From contig CM043965.1 in NCBI GenBank assembly GCA_014529385.2, forward strand, positions 59,366,933 through 59,430,932: DNA of 64,000 nt. The letters are read 5' to 3'. Source of the DNA: Adiantum capillus-veneris. Its lineage: Eukaryota > Streptophyta > Polypodiopsida > Polypodiales > Pteridaceae. The notes beneath the pieces are model-generated. The model was not told where the DNA came from. It made no database searches and saw nothing but the letters and a program-made list of their open reading frames with translations. Shown in pieces: positions 9,991 through 20,039 of the stretch. A program made the position numbers and the translations under genes. Each line of letters opens with the position of its first letter. Within the stretch, counting starts at the first letter, position 1.

Positions 9991-11285
9991 TGTCACGAGG
10001 CTGTGGCAACCACTAACCTTAGTTGTTGGTTTCTTTCCCTTGATTTGTATTTGGGACTCTCTTTTTGAAGTCGTAAATGGGCGGACATTCTGTGGCCAGT
10101 GTGAAATGGCCGACAACCGAGAGTTTCACCCACAGTCGGGAAGGGCAAATCGCCACAAGATGGTCAGGCCAGTGGGCACTGAAATCCGAGCAATAAAAGG
10201 GTGTCTCTAGGCTCATTTCAAAGTCATTTAGGCCCGCGCTACACTTAATAAGTTCGTGAGTACTAGGAATTTAACTCAAAAGAGGCCAGTTGGACACATG
10301 GCGGCCCCAAGTAATTTTGCTGGTCTAGTCAACAAAGGGGGCGCCCAAAATCGACCCAGCATGAGAGAGGAGCTGATTTTTCCACATTGTGAACTACTAT
10401 GTGTGTGAGTAGTGGGTGCAAGTGATCACATCTTTAATGGAAAGCTTGCCTTCTCCCCTGTTCTATGTAGCACGATCATTCCGCTCTCGTGCACCTCTCT
10501 CATCCTTTGAATACAGAATCGTAATGCCAAGCTCAAGGGCTTTCCATTTTTATGTACAATTGTGTGGGTTCATGCACGTTTGCCAAGGCAAGAGCCTCTT
10601 GCACAAGTACTATAATAGTTAATTGCTAATCCTCCGCAAGTACAGGTGAACTCGAAGAGATAAATCTCGTTCGATTCAAAGGGCAAGTAGCCCCCTACAG
10701 GTGCAGGAGCTCGAGGAATTGCTACGGATGCGACCACCACACGAAACGGAGCCCAAAACAGTAAATTACAGACTTTTGCAAGTTTAGGGTTTTAACCCTA
10801 ATTGATCGCTCGTACCCCCAGGAGATTTGGGAAAGCGAGGGGATCACTGTACGGGTGATCTAGTGCATTTTCGGGGCAGAAAACAGCATGCTGCAAGTCT
10901 CTTGCCAGTTTTGAGAAAGTGCTCGTATGCGTTGGGAAAGTCACCTCTTACATGGGGATTTTGACTGTGAAGCCTCCTACTACTGTTATGCTGTCAAAAT
11001 CGGGCTAGAGTAGGTCATTTTCAGCCTGGTAAAACTAGGATAGCTCGTAGGAACTTACAAGTTTTCTCCCAAGTTTTATAAGAACAAAGAAATACCAAAA
11101 GGGGCGCCAGTCTTTGGGGCCTACAGGGTGTCGTTGTCTACTTGGAAGCACTCTAGCTCCCAGGCTATGCTTTGTTTGAAGTGTTAATTCTAGTCACATG
11201 TTTATTCGTAAAGTTTCTCTGTGTCGTAAAGTCAAGTAAAATTTATCAAGTAAAGATTCGGGTGAAAGCTAAAGTCTACTGCCCT
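9991..11285 (+). repeat. gypsy 3' LTR
   Basis: Begins TGTCACGAGG after the polypurine tract. An AAGAAATACCAAAAGGGG block at 11086 followed by TTTGGGGCC places the distal end of the LTR near 11200-11285. The segment at about 10434-10640 has a second copy at about 56606-56785. The right border is blurred by an unrelated minus-strand fragment. Confidence 0.6.
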
Positions 11286-11289
11286 ACGG

Positions 11290-11431
11290 ACCAATTTCAA
11301 ACGGTCAACCAAAGTAAGAGAATGCCTGGCTCCTATGAAGACTCTCCAAACGAAGCGAATTCCATCCCGCTGTTGTCGATCGTGCCATGATAAATGACTT
11401 GTTACATCTTTCCAAGCAGAAATCAAACCGG
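11290..11431 (-). pseudogene. fragment of the zf-RVT-associated protein family
   Basis: The minus strand reads ISAWKDVTSHLSW then SLTLVDRL, matching the SAWKEVTIHLSW...SLTLVDR segment encoded at about 2595-2710. Only the part upstream of the zinc finger is left. Confidence 0.55.
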
Positions 11432-11480
11432 AAGCAAAAGAACAAGGAATGTGAGTAGTCCATAATGTGAATGATCATGC

Positions 11481-12843
11481 TCAAGGATCTGAGCGCTGAG
11501 CATCATCCTCTGCCTCATCCTCTTCACTCTCTCCACTGGAAGAAGAGGAAGAGGACTCTGATGCACTCATTGAAGCTACAATTGCACTAGTGCTAGCAAC
11601 TTGAGCAACTCTCCTTTTCGTCCCCACTCTCCCCTTGTATCATGAGTTGGAGCAATAGCCTCCTCATAGAGCAAGGCATACTAATCACGCTCTTGTTGTG
11701 GGATATCTGGAATGTCATGCACCTTCTCAATGTCAATTTTATCGACATTGACCTGTGTAGGCTCAGGGGAATCAGAAAGCTTCTCCAACAATTGTAAGTT
11801 GCAATTATAAAACACCAATCGCTCAAGTTGCAAGGTTGTCTGCTTATTTCTCTTCTTTGTATGGAAGAGGGCCCAAGTACTCCAATTTCTCTCACAAGGA
11901 CCAACAACACAATCTTGTGAGAGGACTCGAATGGCAAGGCGTTTCTACAAACAACACATGATAATAAAGGGGGAAAAGTTGCATTTAACACTTGGTTTTG
12001 CAAAGCCTAAATGGCAAAGCCTAGAATGTATTATGGGAGATTAAGAAAGTGTATTTACCAAAGTAGGTGCACAATTCCCATACTTCTCCCACCATGAGAT
12101 AGAGGTTGGAGTTGTGTGTCCCGAAGCTTTGCAGTGGCTCGATCAAAGTGACTGCTGTGATTCCGAAAGGCCAGCAAATCATCTTCTATTCTTCTTGCGA
12201 CCGTTACATCACCGCGCATGTACTTTGCCACATACTCTTGAAATCCCTTGTCTAGCTCATCTGACAAAAAATGGTCTTCACTACGCCATAAAGGGTGTAA
12301 CACATGCGCCACAGCATGGATTGGTTTGTGAAACCAATTCCATCGTGTTTTCCACACCTCCCTCAACTCATCAACCCTGTGACATCAAATGGCAAGACAC
12401 GTATGACTTAAACAAAGGGACAAATAAAATTCAGCCAGTTATAACATGAGATTGTAAGTAGCTACAAATGAGATAGGACTTACTTTTCCGATGGCAAGTA
12501 TGTATTCCTGTTGAGAGCTTCCCCAATTTTATCCATGTACTCGTAGAGTAGGCCTAATGTGCTCCCCTCCATGTCGGTGATGCGTAGAACCATGTAGATT
12601 GGATTCAAGGATTTTACCAATGCCTCTGCCTCCACCCACCAAGATTCATTGAAAATATTACGCCGGAACTCGAGGAACCTTGGCTTAGTAATGTCATTCC
12701 AAGCAAGCCATTCATCACAGCTAATGGTGCGTATAAGATTTGGCCGCACTCTAATGAGACGCTCAAGCACAATGAACATGTAAGCAAACCTAGTGGAGGA
12801 GGGCTTCAAGAGCTCCAAAGTACATGTTGAGTGCTTTAGGCCT
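11481..12843 (-). pseudogene. hAT-family transposase relic (three exons)
   Basis: Exon 1 (12484-12843) encodes LLKPSSTRFAYMFIVLERLI and the DUF659-adjacent core (EAEALVKSLNPIYMVLRITD). A GTAAGT...CAG intron at 12377-12483 (107 bp) joins in frame to exon 2 (12059-12376): VDELREVWKTRWNWF, PIHAVAHVLHPLW, ending after a frameshift in WWEKYGNCAPTL. A second intron (11945-12058, GTAAAT...TAG) leads to exon 3: LAIRVLSQDCVVGPCERNWS, then KRNKQTTLQLERLVFYN, the hAT dimerisation domain. Exon 3 has an in-frame TAG at 11691-11693 and a small frameshift near 11630. It ends in a Ser-rich acidic tail (SASESSSSSSSGESEEDEAE) with a stop at 11481-11483. The N-terminal BED-finger half is absent: the gene is interrupted at 12844 by the satellite. 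Inactive. Confidence 0.85.
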
Positions 12844-14023
12844 ATAACCAATCTACCACACTTGGGTGATAGAAAGGTTATACCATTTTCCTCTTTTTAT
12901 TAGCACACACACACACCCGAGAAGAAGAGAGTTTTAACGTCGTAGGAAACTATCCCAAGAGACCTTAAAGATCTAGCCGACGAGGAGAGTTGAACTCAAG
13001 ACCTGTTATTCAAGAGGGAAATGGCATAACCAATCTATCACACTTGGGTGATAGAAAGGTTATACCATTTTCCTCTTTTTATTAGCACACACACACACAC
13101 CCGAGAAGAAGAGAGTTTTAACGTTGTAGGAAACTATCCCAAGAGACCTTAAAGATCTAGCCGACGAGGAGAGTTGAACTCAAGACCTGTTATTCAAGAG
13201 GGAAATGGCATAACCAATCTACCACACTTGGGTAATAGAAAGATTATACCATTTTCCTCTTTTTATTAGCGCACACACACACCCGAGAAGAAGAGAGTTT
13301 TAACGTCGTAGAAAACTATCCCAAGAGACCTTAAAGATCTAGCCAACGAGGAGAGTTGAACTCAAGGCCTGTTATTCAAGAGGGAAATGGCATAACCAAT
13401 CTACCACACTTGGGTGTAGAAAGGTTATACCATTTTCCTCTTTTTATTAGCGTGCACACACACACACACCCGAGAAGAAGAGATTTTTAACGTCGTAGGA
13501 AACTATACCAAGAGACCTTAAAGATCTAGTCAACGAGGAGAGTTGAACTCAAGACCTGTTATTCTAGAGGGAAATGGCATAGCCAATCTACCACACTTGG
13601 GTGATAAAAAAGTTATTCCATTTTCCTCTGTTATTAGCGCGCACACACACACCCACACACACACACCTGAGAAGAAGAGAGTTTTAACGTTGTAGGAAAC
13701 TATCCCAAGAGACCTTACAGATCTAGCCGACGAGGAGAGTTGAACTCAAGACCTGTTATTCAAGAGGGAAATGGCATAACCAATCTACCACACTTGGGTG
13801 ATAGAAAAGTTATACCATTTTCCTCTTTTTATTAGCGCACACACACACACCCGAGAAGAAGAGAGTTTTAACATCGTAGGAAACTATCCCAAGAGACCTT
13901 AAAGATCTAGCCGACGAGGAAAGTTGAACTCAAGACCTGTTATTCAAGAGGGAAATGGCATAACTAATCTACCGTACTTGGGTGATAGAAAGGTTATACC
14001 ATTTTCCTCTTTTTATTAGCACG

Positions 14024-14058
<35 letters not shown>

Positions 14059-14262
14059 GAAGAAGAGAGTTTTAACGTCGTAGGAAACTATCCCAAGAGA
14101 CCTTAAAGATCTTCCCAACGAGGAGAGTTGAACTCAAGGCCTGTTATTCAAGAGGGAAATGGCATAACCAATCTACCACACTTGGGTGATAGAAAGGTTA
14201 TACCATTTTCCTCTTTTTATTAGCCTGCGCACACACACCCACACACACCCGAGAAGAAGAGA
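12844..14262 (-). repeat. satellite of ~184-bp units with tRNA-like pol III boxes
   Basis: Seven and a half tandem units start at 12844, 13026, 13210, 13392, 13579, 13776, 13960 and 14164 (periods 182-204). Length variation comes mainly from a (CA)n tract inside each unit. On the minus strand most units contain TGGTAGATTGG, an exact match to the pol III box A consensus TRGYNNANNNG, and 34 bases later GTTCAACTC, an exact box B match (GWTCRANNC). Example: box A at 13214-13224 and box B at 13171-13179, minus strand. This is the layout of a tRNA-derived SINE head. No T4 terminator is seen on that strand inside a unit. Confidence 0.8.
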
Positions 14263-14690
14263 GAGAGGTAGCGCTGGTTGCAGAGAAGAGGGCAACGTAC
14301 ATTTTAGAATTCTAAAACTTCAAGTGATTAGGTTTTTGGTACTCTTTTATTAAAATGGGCCATTTGGCCAATCGGACAATGTGAAACCTTTAAAAATAGT
14401 CCAAGTGGTCCAAAGGCCAATAAAGGAAGTATAATGCCTATACAAGCCCAAATTGGTGGGCTAAAAATGTACTAAAAATATACATGTGAAGCTCTCAATC
14501 AGAGCTACATGGTGGAAATAGTCCAGAGGTGACATCTCGACACGATATGTATTTAAGACCCTCGAAAAAAATGTGATTAATCAATGACTAATGTCTTTGT
14601 AGAAGTACTGGCTTGGTGCAGTCTAGTCATGAGTACATAGAGTCACTGTCTACTAAAGAAAGGTTCTCTCCGAGGTCGGTCACAATTCTT
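14263..14690 (+). other. 3' internal tail of an LTR element, no gene
   Basis: Lies between the satellite and a polypurine tract. GGCCAAT/GGTCC-rich at the start, otherwise nothing recognised. Confidence 0.35.
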
Positions 14691-14702
14691 TCAAGGGGGG
14701 AA
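14690..14702 (+). promoter_or_regulatory. polypurine tract
   Basis: TTCAAGGGGGGAA directly before TGTCACAAAC at 14703. Confidence 0.65.
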
Positions 14703-15183
14703 TGTCACAAACTGATGACGTGGCACGCCCATCTAGAAGGGAAATGGCCAAGTGGACAAGAGAAGCTGAACCAACCAACCTAAAGACCTTTTGTGCACCG
14801 GCTGAGGGGCCTAACCCTAAAAATCTCAAAGCTTGAACTCTGAGGAGGATTTCCATAAAACACGCTGACAGGCTGACGTGGCAGCCGTACGAACGATGAC
14901 ATGGCAGGACTGTATGGATCTTTGCACGTTTTGCGCTGAGGATGCTACATGGCAGGCTATACATATTTCCACAAATTTCCTTAGCTGATTTCAACGCTAG
15001 CTTTTGGGAGCATATGCTTTTGGGGCTTTGCTTTCAGGCATCCCTTGTATTGTTTACAAGTGCCCCGGGGGCCTCACTCTGCAAAGCAATTAAAGGCAAA
15101 TTCTGAGAGCAAAGGACCCTCGAGAGTTGTAAGAAATACCAAAAGGGGCTACAATCTATGGGGCCAGTGCTTCAACTCCGCCA

Positions 15184-15278
<95 letters not shown>

Positions 15279-15350
15279 GTTCGGTGATTTTGCAATTTCC
15301 ATTCGTGTGTTGCTATTTATTTCTCGCTTAAAGTGTCCAAGCCTATACCA
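14703..15350 (+). repeat. gypsy LTR flanked by both polypurine tract and primer site
   Basis: Begins TGTCACAAACTGATGACGTG and ends CCTATACCA (648 bp). It contains the AAGAAATACCAAAAGGGG block at 15131 and an 88-bp (CT)n tract at 15188-15275. A polypurine tract precedes it and an iMet primer site follows, so it could act as the 3' LTR of one element and the 5' LTR of another. Confidence 0.75.
15188..15275 (+). repeat. (CT)n microsatellite, 88 bp
   Basis: Uninterrupted (TC)44 within the distal part of the LTR, just downstream of the shared AAGAAATACC block. Confidence 0.95.
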
Positions 15351-15351
15351 G

Positions 15352-15369
15352 TGGTATCAAAGCTTTAGG
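15352..15369 (+). promoter_or_regulatory. primer-binding site (tRNA-iMet)
   Basis: TGGTATCAAAGCTTTAGG, one base after the LTR end; close to the iMet consensus TGGTATCAGAGC. Confidence 0.75.
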
Positions 15370-16219
15370 AATGTGCTTTTGTGAAAGCATACCAGTCCTT
15401 CAAGAACACACAGAGCAGTCAAATCAAAGAATCTTTTGTCTTGGCCCCGGACTTATTAGCAACTTCCACCCTTAGTCCACCGCATCGCGTACACTACCGC
15501 CTTTATCGCTTTGTCTGAAGGGGCATAAGATATAAAGAACCCAAGAGTGGGGGGCACTTTGAAATGCCAGCCACAGACAAATTTTCGGCGGGGGAGTTTG
15601 TCGACGCTCAGTTCTAACTCTATCTAGAGACTTATGGGACATGCTAAGCAAGGATTTGAAATGCATGGTAGCTCATTGACTTATCCTACGAACACGATAG
15701 TATCCACCTCAACACGGCAAGAGTCTTACAATGCAAAGAATGAATCAAGGGAACCGAATGACAGCTCATCACAAGATTTTGGGGCAGTAAGGAAATCAGA
15801 TGGTAGCGCGACCGAGGGTTCCAACGAACTAAAGGAAGCAAATGCAAGCTCAACCGAGGACTCAAAAGGAGAAAGGGGATCAAATGATAGTGCGTTTCAG
15901 GGTCCCGACGATTGCGACTGACGTGCCAACAGACAGGGGAGGCTAGCGAGGCTACCCACAATCCCAAGGCACAAGGAAAGAAAGCAAAGGGCATCAGCTG
16001 GTAGGTCAAAGAATTCCACAGATACCAATTGAGGTGCCAAGGACAGGGAGGCCAGCAAGGCTACCAAGAGGCACAAGAAAAGAACAAAAAGGTAAGCTAG
16101 GTCCACCGTATATTTGGTCAAGGGTAATTTTTGCCCCTCAATGCAAAGTGGATGGCGGAGGAGAACCTTGCAAATTCTCTTCAGAGAGAGTTGTACCTTG
16201 AAGCTTTTGGGCCATTAGA
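15370..16219 (+). pseudogene. compact gypsy internal region with Ser/Asn-rich reading frame
   Basis: Only 850 bases separate the primer site from the next LTR start. The first 250 bases align with 16852-17060 (GTGCTTTTxTGAAAGCATA, CCCCGGACTT, CATCGCGTA). A 95-codon frame at 15634-15921 is rich in Ser, Asn, Glu and Asp with irregular internal repeats (NDSSSQDFG, NASSTEDSKG, SNDSAFQGPD) and has no recognisable domain. The last ~80 bases encode LNAKWMAEEN and ELYLEAFGPL, the same polyprotein C-terminus seen at 5597 and 9653. A large internal deletion from gag start to polyprotein end is the simplest reading, leaving a non-autonomous element. Confidence 0.55.
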
Positions 16220-16832
16220 TGTCACAAATAGTGACGTGTCAAGCCACTGAAGAACGGAGCCAACTTGCAGATCCCGGTCAAGGGGCCTAAACCCTAAGAA
16301 GAAGAAGCATAAGGAGTCCCCGACCAACTCACACATCAGCTACCGAGGGGCTTTAAAACCCTAAAAGTCGAAGAAAACTTGTTTAAAGCGCTCGAAATTG
16401 GATGAAACAAAGTGAGACAAATTTATGACCTCAAAATATGATGACGTGGCATCGATACGGATATCCCGGAATTCGCGGCATATTTTTAGATAAATCCCAA
16501 AATTTTAGGAAAGCTTTTTTTGTGCTCAGCTTTTCATATTTGATGCTTTGAGACTTTGGGCCTTTAAATATGAGCCTTGGGGGCCCTCTCAGCACTCTTC
16601 AACGCGCAGATCGCAGAGGAGGTGCTCTCTGGCTGTTGTACTTTGCGAGTCAACAATAATAAAGAAATACCAAAAGGGGTGCCAATGTTTGGGGCCAGTG
16701 CTCTCTTGGGGTGGAACTCTGCCACTCTCCGTCTTGTGTCGTGCATCTCTTTCAGTTCAGTTGTTAATTGAAGTGCTTAAAGTTGTTTAGTTTGTTCTTT
16801 TCCATTGGCACGTGTTGCCCTTCCCCGTGATA
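16220..16832 (+). repeat. 5' LTR of the 16220-19140 element
   Basis: 613 bp from TGTCACAAATAGTGACGTG to CCCCGTGATA. AATAAAGAAATACCAAAAGG near 16658 followed by TTTGGGGCCAGTGCT is the block shared with other LTRs and could be the polyadenylation region. Confidence 0.75.
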
Positions 16833-16833
16833 G

Positions 16834-16851
16834 TGGCATCAGAGCTTCAGG
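16834..16851 (+). promoter_or_regulatory. primer-binding site (iMet-like)
   Basis: TGGCATCAGAGCTTCAGG, differing by one base from TGGTATCAGAGC over the first twelve, one base after the LTR. Confidence 0.7.
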
Positions 16852-17102
16852 CGTGTGCTTTTCTGAAAGCATATCGGTCCTACCAAAGAGGAGACAGAGC
16901 AAGATGGCGCTTCCAAGCTTTACATGAAACTATATTAAAGAATCTTTGTGTCTCAACCCCGGACTTTATAGGCACTCTCACCCTTACTTCATCGCGTATC
17001 GGACACGCTCCCGTCTTCATCGCTCTATCTTACAGGGCATAAGCCATAAAGATCACTTACAAGACAAGGATCAAAGATTTTTCAAACCACTTTTTTCTCA
17101 GA

Positions 17103-17207
17103 GGCAGTGCCATGAAGTGGTGGAAGTCTGTAGCTACCAAGCCGCACACTCCAAGGACTCGGCAAGCTTTCAAAAAAACTTTTTGCCCAAAGTTATATGC
17201 CTTCTGA
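17103..17207 (+). pseudogene. gypsy gag fragment
   Basis: Translates to AMKWWKSVATKPHTPRTRQA followed by FKKTFCPKLYAF and a stop. This is the W-W...tW..F...F pattern of the Retrotrans_gag capsid domain. Only about 34 codons of this frame are readable; the sequences before and after are frameshifted. Confidence 0.65.
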
Positions 17208-17574
17208 CATCTGCCTTCGGAGTACAGCTTCTGGCAGAGTGGGGGTATTATGAAATGCTTGCCACAAAAACCCTAGCAGATTATAACTAGAAATTTCTCA
17301 ACATCTTGCAATAGGTGTTTCTTCTCGAGCTGATAATCCTGGGGGCCCAGTGTGATTTCTATACCTTGGGGCTACCATCACCATTACACGGACATTGTCT
17401 ATCCAAGAGCTTATGGACCATGGTGTGGTTGGCTACAACCTTATGGAAGAATTCTAACCCTAATTTTGATGCAAGTTTCAAGACGGAAGCCCTGTCGACT
17501 TTTGAGCTCGATTGATGTCGAGAATGGAGTTCTGTTTGAGAAATTGTATGATGATCTTGTTTGGCATTTGTTTG

Positions 17575-17700
17575 AAATGGATGGTATCTGTTTTAAACCT
17601 GTCTTGGTTCCAATTTGAACTGTTTGACTTTGGTTTGAATACTAGTTTCAATGCTTGGTGATTTACTCCTGAATGGAGTAGTGAGAAATGATGTTTGAAA
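17575..17700 (+). repeat. dispersed repeat, inverted copy at 44395-44500
   Basis: AATGGATGGTATCTGTTTTAAAC...TTGGTTCCAATTTGA...TGTTTGACTTTGGTTTGAATACT...GTTTCAATG matches the reverse complement of about 44395-44500. Identity of the family is unknown. Confidence 0.6.
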
Positions 17701-17924
17701 ATGCTTGCACATACTCATGGCCCGGACCCTTGTGGTTATTTGCGGGGAAAGTGTTGAATGTTTGAAAAGTGTTGTTTTTTATTCATGTCGTGAAGATCAC
17801 ATGATTGATTCGTGGTAGTACACCACTGAACCGGCCACCTTACAGAGTTAGCCGAGGCCAAGATAAAGAAACAATGAACCAGAATAAATTTCCACATTAG
17901 GAGGATCGCTGATATACTCAACAG

Positions 17925-18325
17925 ACTTCAGAATTCTACTTATCGAATTGATATGATCAGTGATTACCATCAAATCTGTATTGCTTCTAAAGACGTCAAT
18001 AAGACTACTTTCAGGACGACTTTTTAGATTTTCACAGACTACCAATTATTTGTGGGTTCTCCAGACATTGAGGAAGCATAAATTGTGGGTTTTCCAAACA
18101 CTGAGGAAGCATAAATTGCTTATAAATGTGAAAAAAAAGAGCGCTTTTTTCTTGCCTGAGTTACATTTCTTGAGACACATCGTCTCAGTAGAAAGCGTAC
18201 ATATAGACCCGGCCAAATACAGTTTGACGTCGCCTTCTCTGGAGAGTGGCTCTCAAAACATTCAATGGTTACTCTCAGCACCTCCAAACGACGTAGGCTG
18301 CGGTCTGGGAAGCGTTTGGTTGTAA
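17925..18325 (+). pseudogene. Ty3/gypsy reverse transcriptase relic lacking the catalytic centre
   Basis: 17959-18027 reads SDYHQICIASKDVNKTTFRT, the fingers/palm start (canonical ..GYHQI.I...D..KTAFRT). It jumps directly to the thumb/connection segment (VLQTLRKHKL, then INVKKKSAFFLPELHFLRHI and SVHIDPAK at about 18110-18220). The YVDD-containing part between them is deleted. A 33-bp duplication encoding QTLRKHKL twice sits at the joint. Confidence 0.75.
18051..18118 (+). repeat. 33-bp tandem duplication
   Basis: TGTGGGTTCTCCAGACATTG and GAGGAAGCATAAAT occur at 18051 and again 33 bp on at 18084 with a few changes. It duplicates eleven codons of the reverse-transcriptase relic in frame. Confidence 0.85.
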
Positions 18326-18514
18326 AAGGCCTCTATATCTCATGGCCCGAACCTTTTTAGGTTATTTGCGGAAGGAGTGATGAGGAAGTCATTGAACAAC
18401 TCATGGCCCTGGTTATTTGTGGGGGGAATGTTCATCGGCGGCTTTATGTTTCTATGTCTTGTAACATGCATATGTGAGCATTTGTGTTGCATTGTGATGT
18501 GCCAACCACTGAAT

Positions 18515-18724
18515 ACTCCTTATTGAATGAGAGTTTTCTAGGAAACCAACGACCCAGGATATCAAGAGCTCCAATCTGGAATGAGACTCCTTATTGAATG
18601 AGATACTTATGGGAACCAACGACTCAGGATATCAAGAGCTCCGATCTGGAATGAGACTCCTTATTGGATAAGATACTTCTGAAAAACCAACGACTCAAGA
18701 TATCAAGAGCTCCGATCTGGATTG
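18515..18724 (+). repeat. three 70-bp tandem units
   Basis: Units begin ACTCCTTATTG at 18515, 18585 and 18655, each with ACCAACGACxCAxGATATCA and AGAGCTCCxATCTGGA. The period is exactly 70. It lies in the 3' internal region, 110 bp before the polypurine tract. Confidence 0.9.
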
Positions 18725-18821
18725 AGAAAACTAATTGTCCCTCGGAATGACCCTCGGAAATTTTTGAGCTAACTTGAGTTGTTTTGCAGATATACGGTAA
18801 TCGCAAACGATTACTTTCTTT

Positions 18822-18834
18822 CAAGAAGGGGGGA
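18822..18834 (+). promoter_or_regulatory. polypurine tract
   Basis: CAAGAAGGGGGGA abutting the 3' LTR start TGTCACAAATTGC. Confidence 0.7.
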
Positions 18835-19140
18835 TGTCACAAATTGCTGACGTGTCAAGCCACTAAAAAACGGAGCCAACTTGCAGATCCCGACTGAGGG
18901 GCCTAAACCCTAAGAAGAAGCAGAAGGAATCCCCGACTAACTCATAGATCAATGGTCGAGGGGCCTAAAAACCCTAAAAGTCGAAGAAAACTTGTTTAAA
19001 GTGGCCGAAACGAAGTGAGACAAGTTTATAACCTCAAAATATGATGGCACTTCAGATAATAACTGAACTGAAAGAGATGCACGACATGAGATGGGGAGTC
19101 TGTTCTTTTCCGTTGGCACGTGGTGCCCGTCTCCGTGATA
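18835..19140 (+). repeat. 3' LTR with deletion and micro-inversion
   Basis: 18835-19053 is collinear with 16220-16445. Then 19054-19090 (CACTTCAGATAATAACTGAA...GATGCACGAC) is the reverse complement of 16738-16775. Then TGTTCTTTTCCGTTGGCACG resumes in direct orientation to the LTR end CCGTGATA. About 290 bp of the 5' LTR is missing here. Confidence 0.75.
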
Positions 19141-19442
19141 TTAGCAATGTCTATGCCAAAAGCTACCGATGAATCAACAAGTTGAATCTGGTGCGGTGCG
19201 GATTGCACAAGAGGGGAGCCACTCCACTCCTTTGTCACTGATTGCCTAATTTCTCGTTGAGATTTTAGGGTATTGACACGCTAACAATATTTTTTGCGGA
19301 ATGACTTTATGAACAAATGTGCACTGAACTGGAAATTTCCTTAATTGAATTGAAAACATGTGCTCTTTCATGTGTGTATTGTTAGAGACATGTAGAAAAA
19401 GATGAAATGTCTATAACATTTTGTCTGATGAATGATTTGAAC

Positions 19443-19960
19443 TTAGTGCGTGTAAAGAAAACGGGCACCACATGCCAACCGAAAAGAATAGACTGAGTGG
19501 TGCAAGATAGACGTCCATGTTCTTTGCCTTGTACTTTCCTGGGACAATGAGTGACACCAACAGATGGCCCTTAAGCACTTCAAATAAAAACTGAACTTAA
19601 AGAGATGCACGACACACGAGACACGGAGTGGCGGAGTTCCATCCCAAGAGAGCACTCGCCCCAAACCCTAGTGCCCCTTTCAGTATTTCTTTATATTGCA
19701 TCAAAAAGGTACAACTCCCATGGCTTTGCTCTGCATCCCCCGTGGGTAGACTACCAGAGTGGGATCCCATGGATCATATTTAAAGGCCCTTAGCCTCTAA
19801 AAGCGGTTACATGAAAAGCTTCAAGTTCTAAAAGCATCTGGCTTCCAAAAAGCATCAGCGCGTTTCACAAAAATCTGTACTACCACATCAGCAGTCATTG
19901 CATTTCGCGGAAGATCGTACAGTTTGCCACATCATCAGTGTAAAGCGTGGGCGTCCGTGC
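19443..19960 (-). repeat. inverted gypsy LTR copy
   Basis: The reverse complement of 19455-19690 matches 16660-16825 of the 5' LTR (GGGTTTGGGG, GATGGAACTCCGCCACTCCG, GTGCATCTCTTTxAGTTCAG, TTGGCATGTGGTGCCC). It continues rightward as LTR-like sequence until the poly-G at 20009. It has no partner in the window and appears to be a separate truncated LTR. Confidence 0.6.
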
Positions 19961-19995
19961 AACTACCACGTCATAAACAATTTCGCACGAGATTG

Positions 19996-20027
19996 AGTGT
20001 GTGTGTGTGGGGGGGGGGGGGGGGGGG
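19996..20027 (+). repeat. (GT)n followed by poly-G
   Basis: GTGTGTGTGTGTGG at 19996-20009 then a run of 19 G to 20027. Confidence 0.9.
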
Positions 20028-20039
20028 TCCTGCTTTATT

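Larger units (their letters stand above)
16220..19140 (+). mobile_element. Ty3/gypsy element, internally deleted, with rearranged 3' LTR
   Basis: The 5' LTR is 16220-16832, the primer site 16834-16851, a gag trace lies at 17103, reverse-transcriptase traces at 17959-18230, the polypurine tract at 18822-18834 and the 3' LTR at 18835-19140. The LTR starts match (TGTCACAAAT..., GACGTGTCAAGCCACT, ACGGAGCCAACTTGCAGATC). The flanks TTAGA (16215-16219) and TTAGC (19141-19145) could be a 5-bp target duplication with one change. No enzyme domain is complete, so it could move only with help. Confidence 0.75.

Noticed and set aside
12844-14262. CRISPR-like array
   Set aside because: Units are contiguous ~184-bp repeats with no unique spacers, in clearly eukaryotic sequence; this is a satellite.
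16220-19140. Autonomous gypsy element
   Set aside because: Gag is a 35-codon trace, the reverse transcriptase lacks its catalytic segment, and protease, RNase H and integrase are not found.
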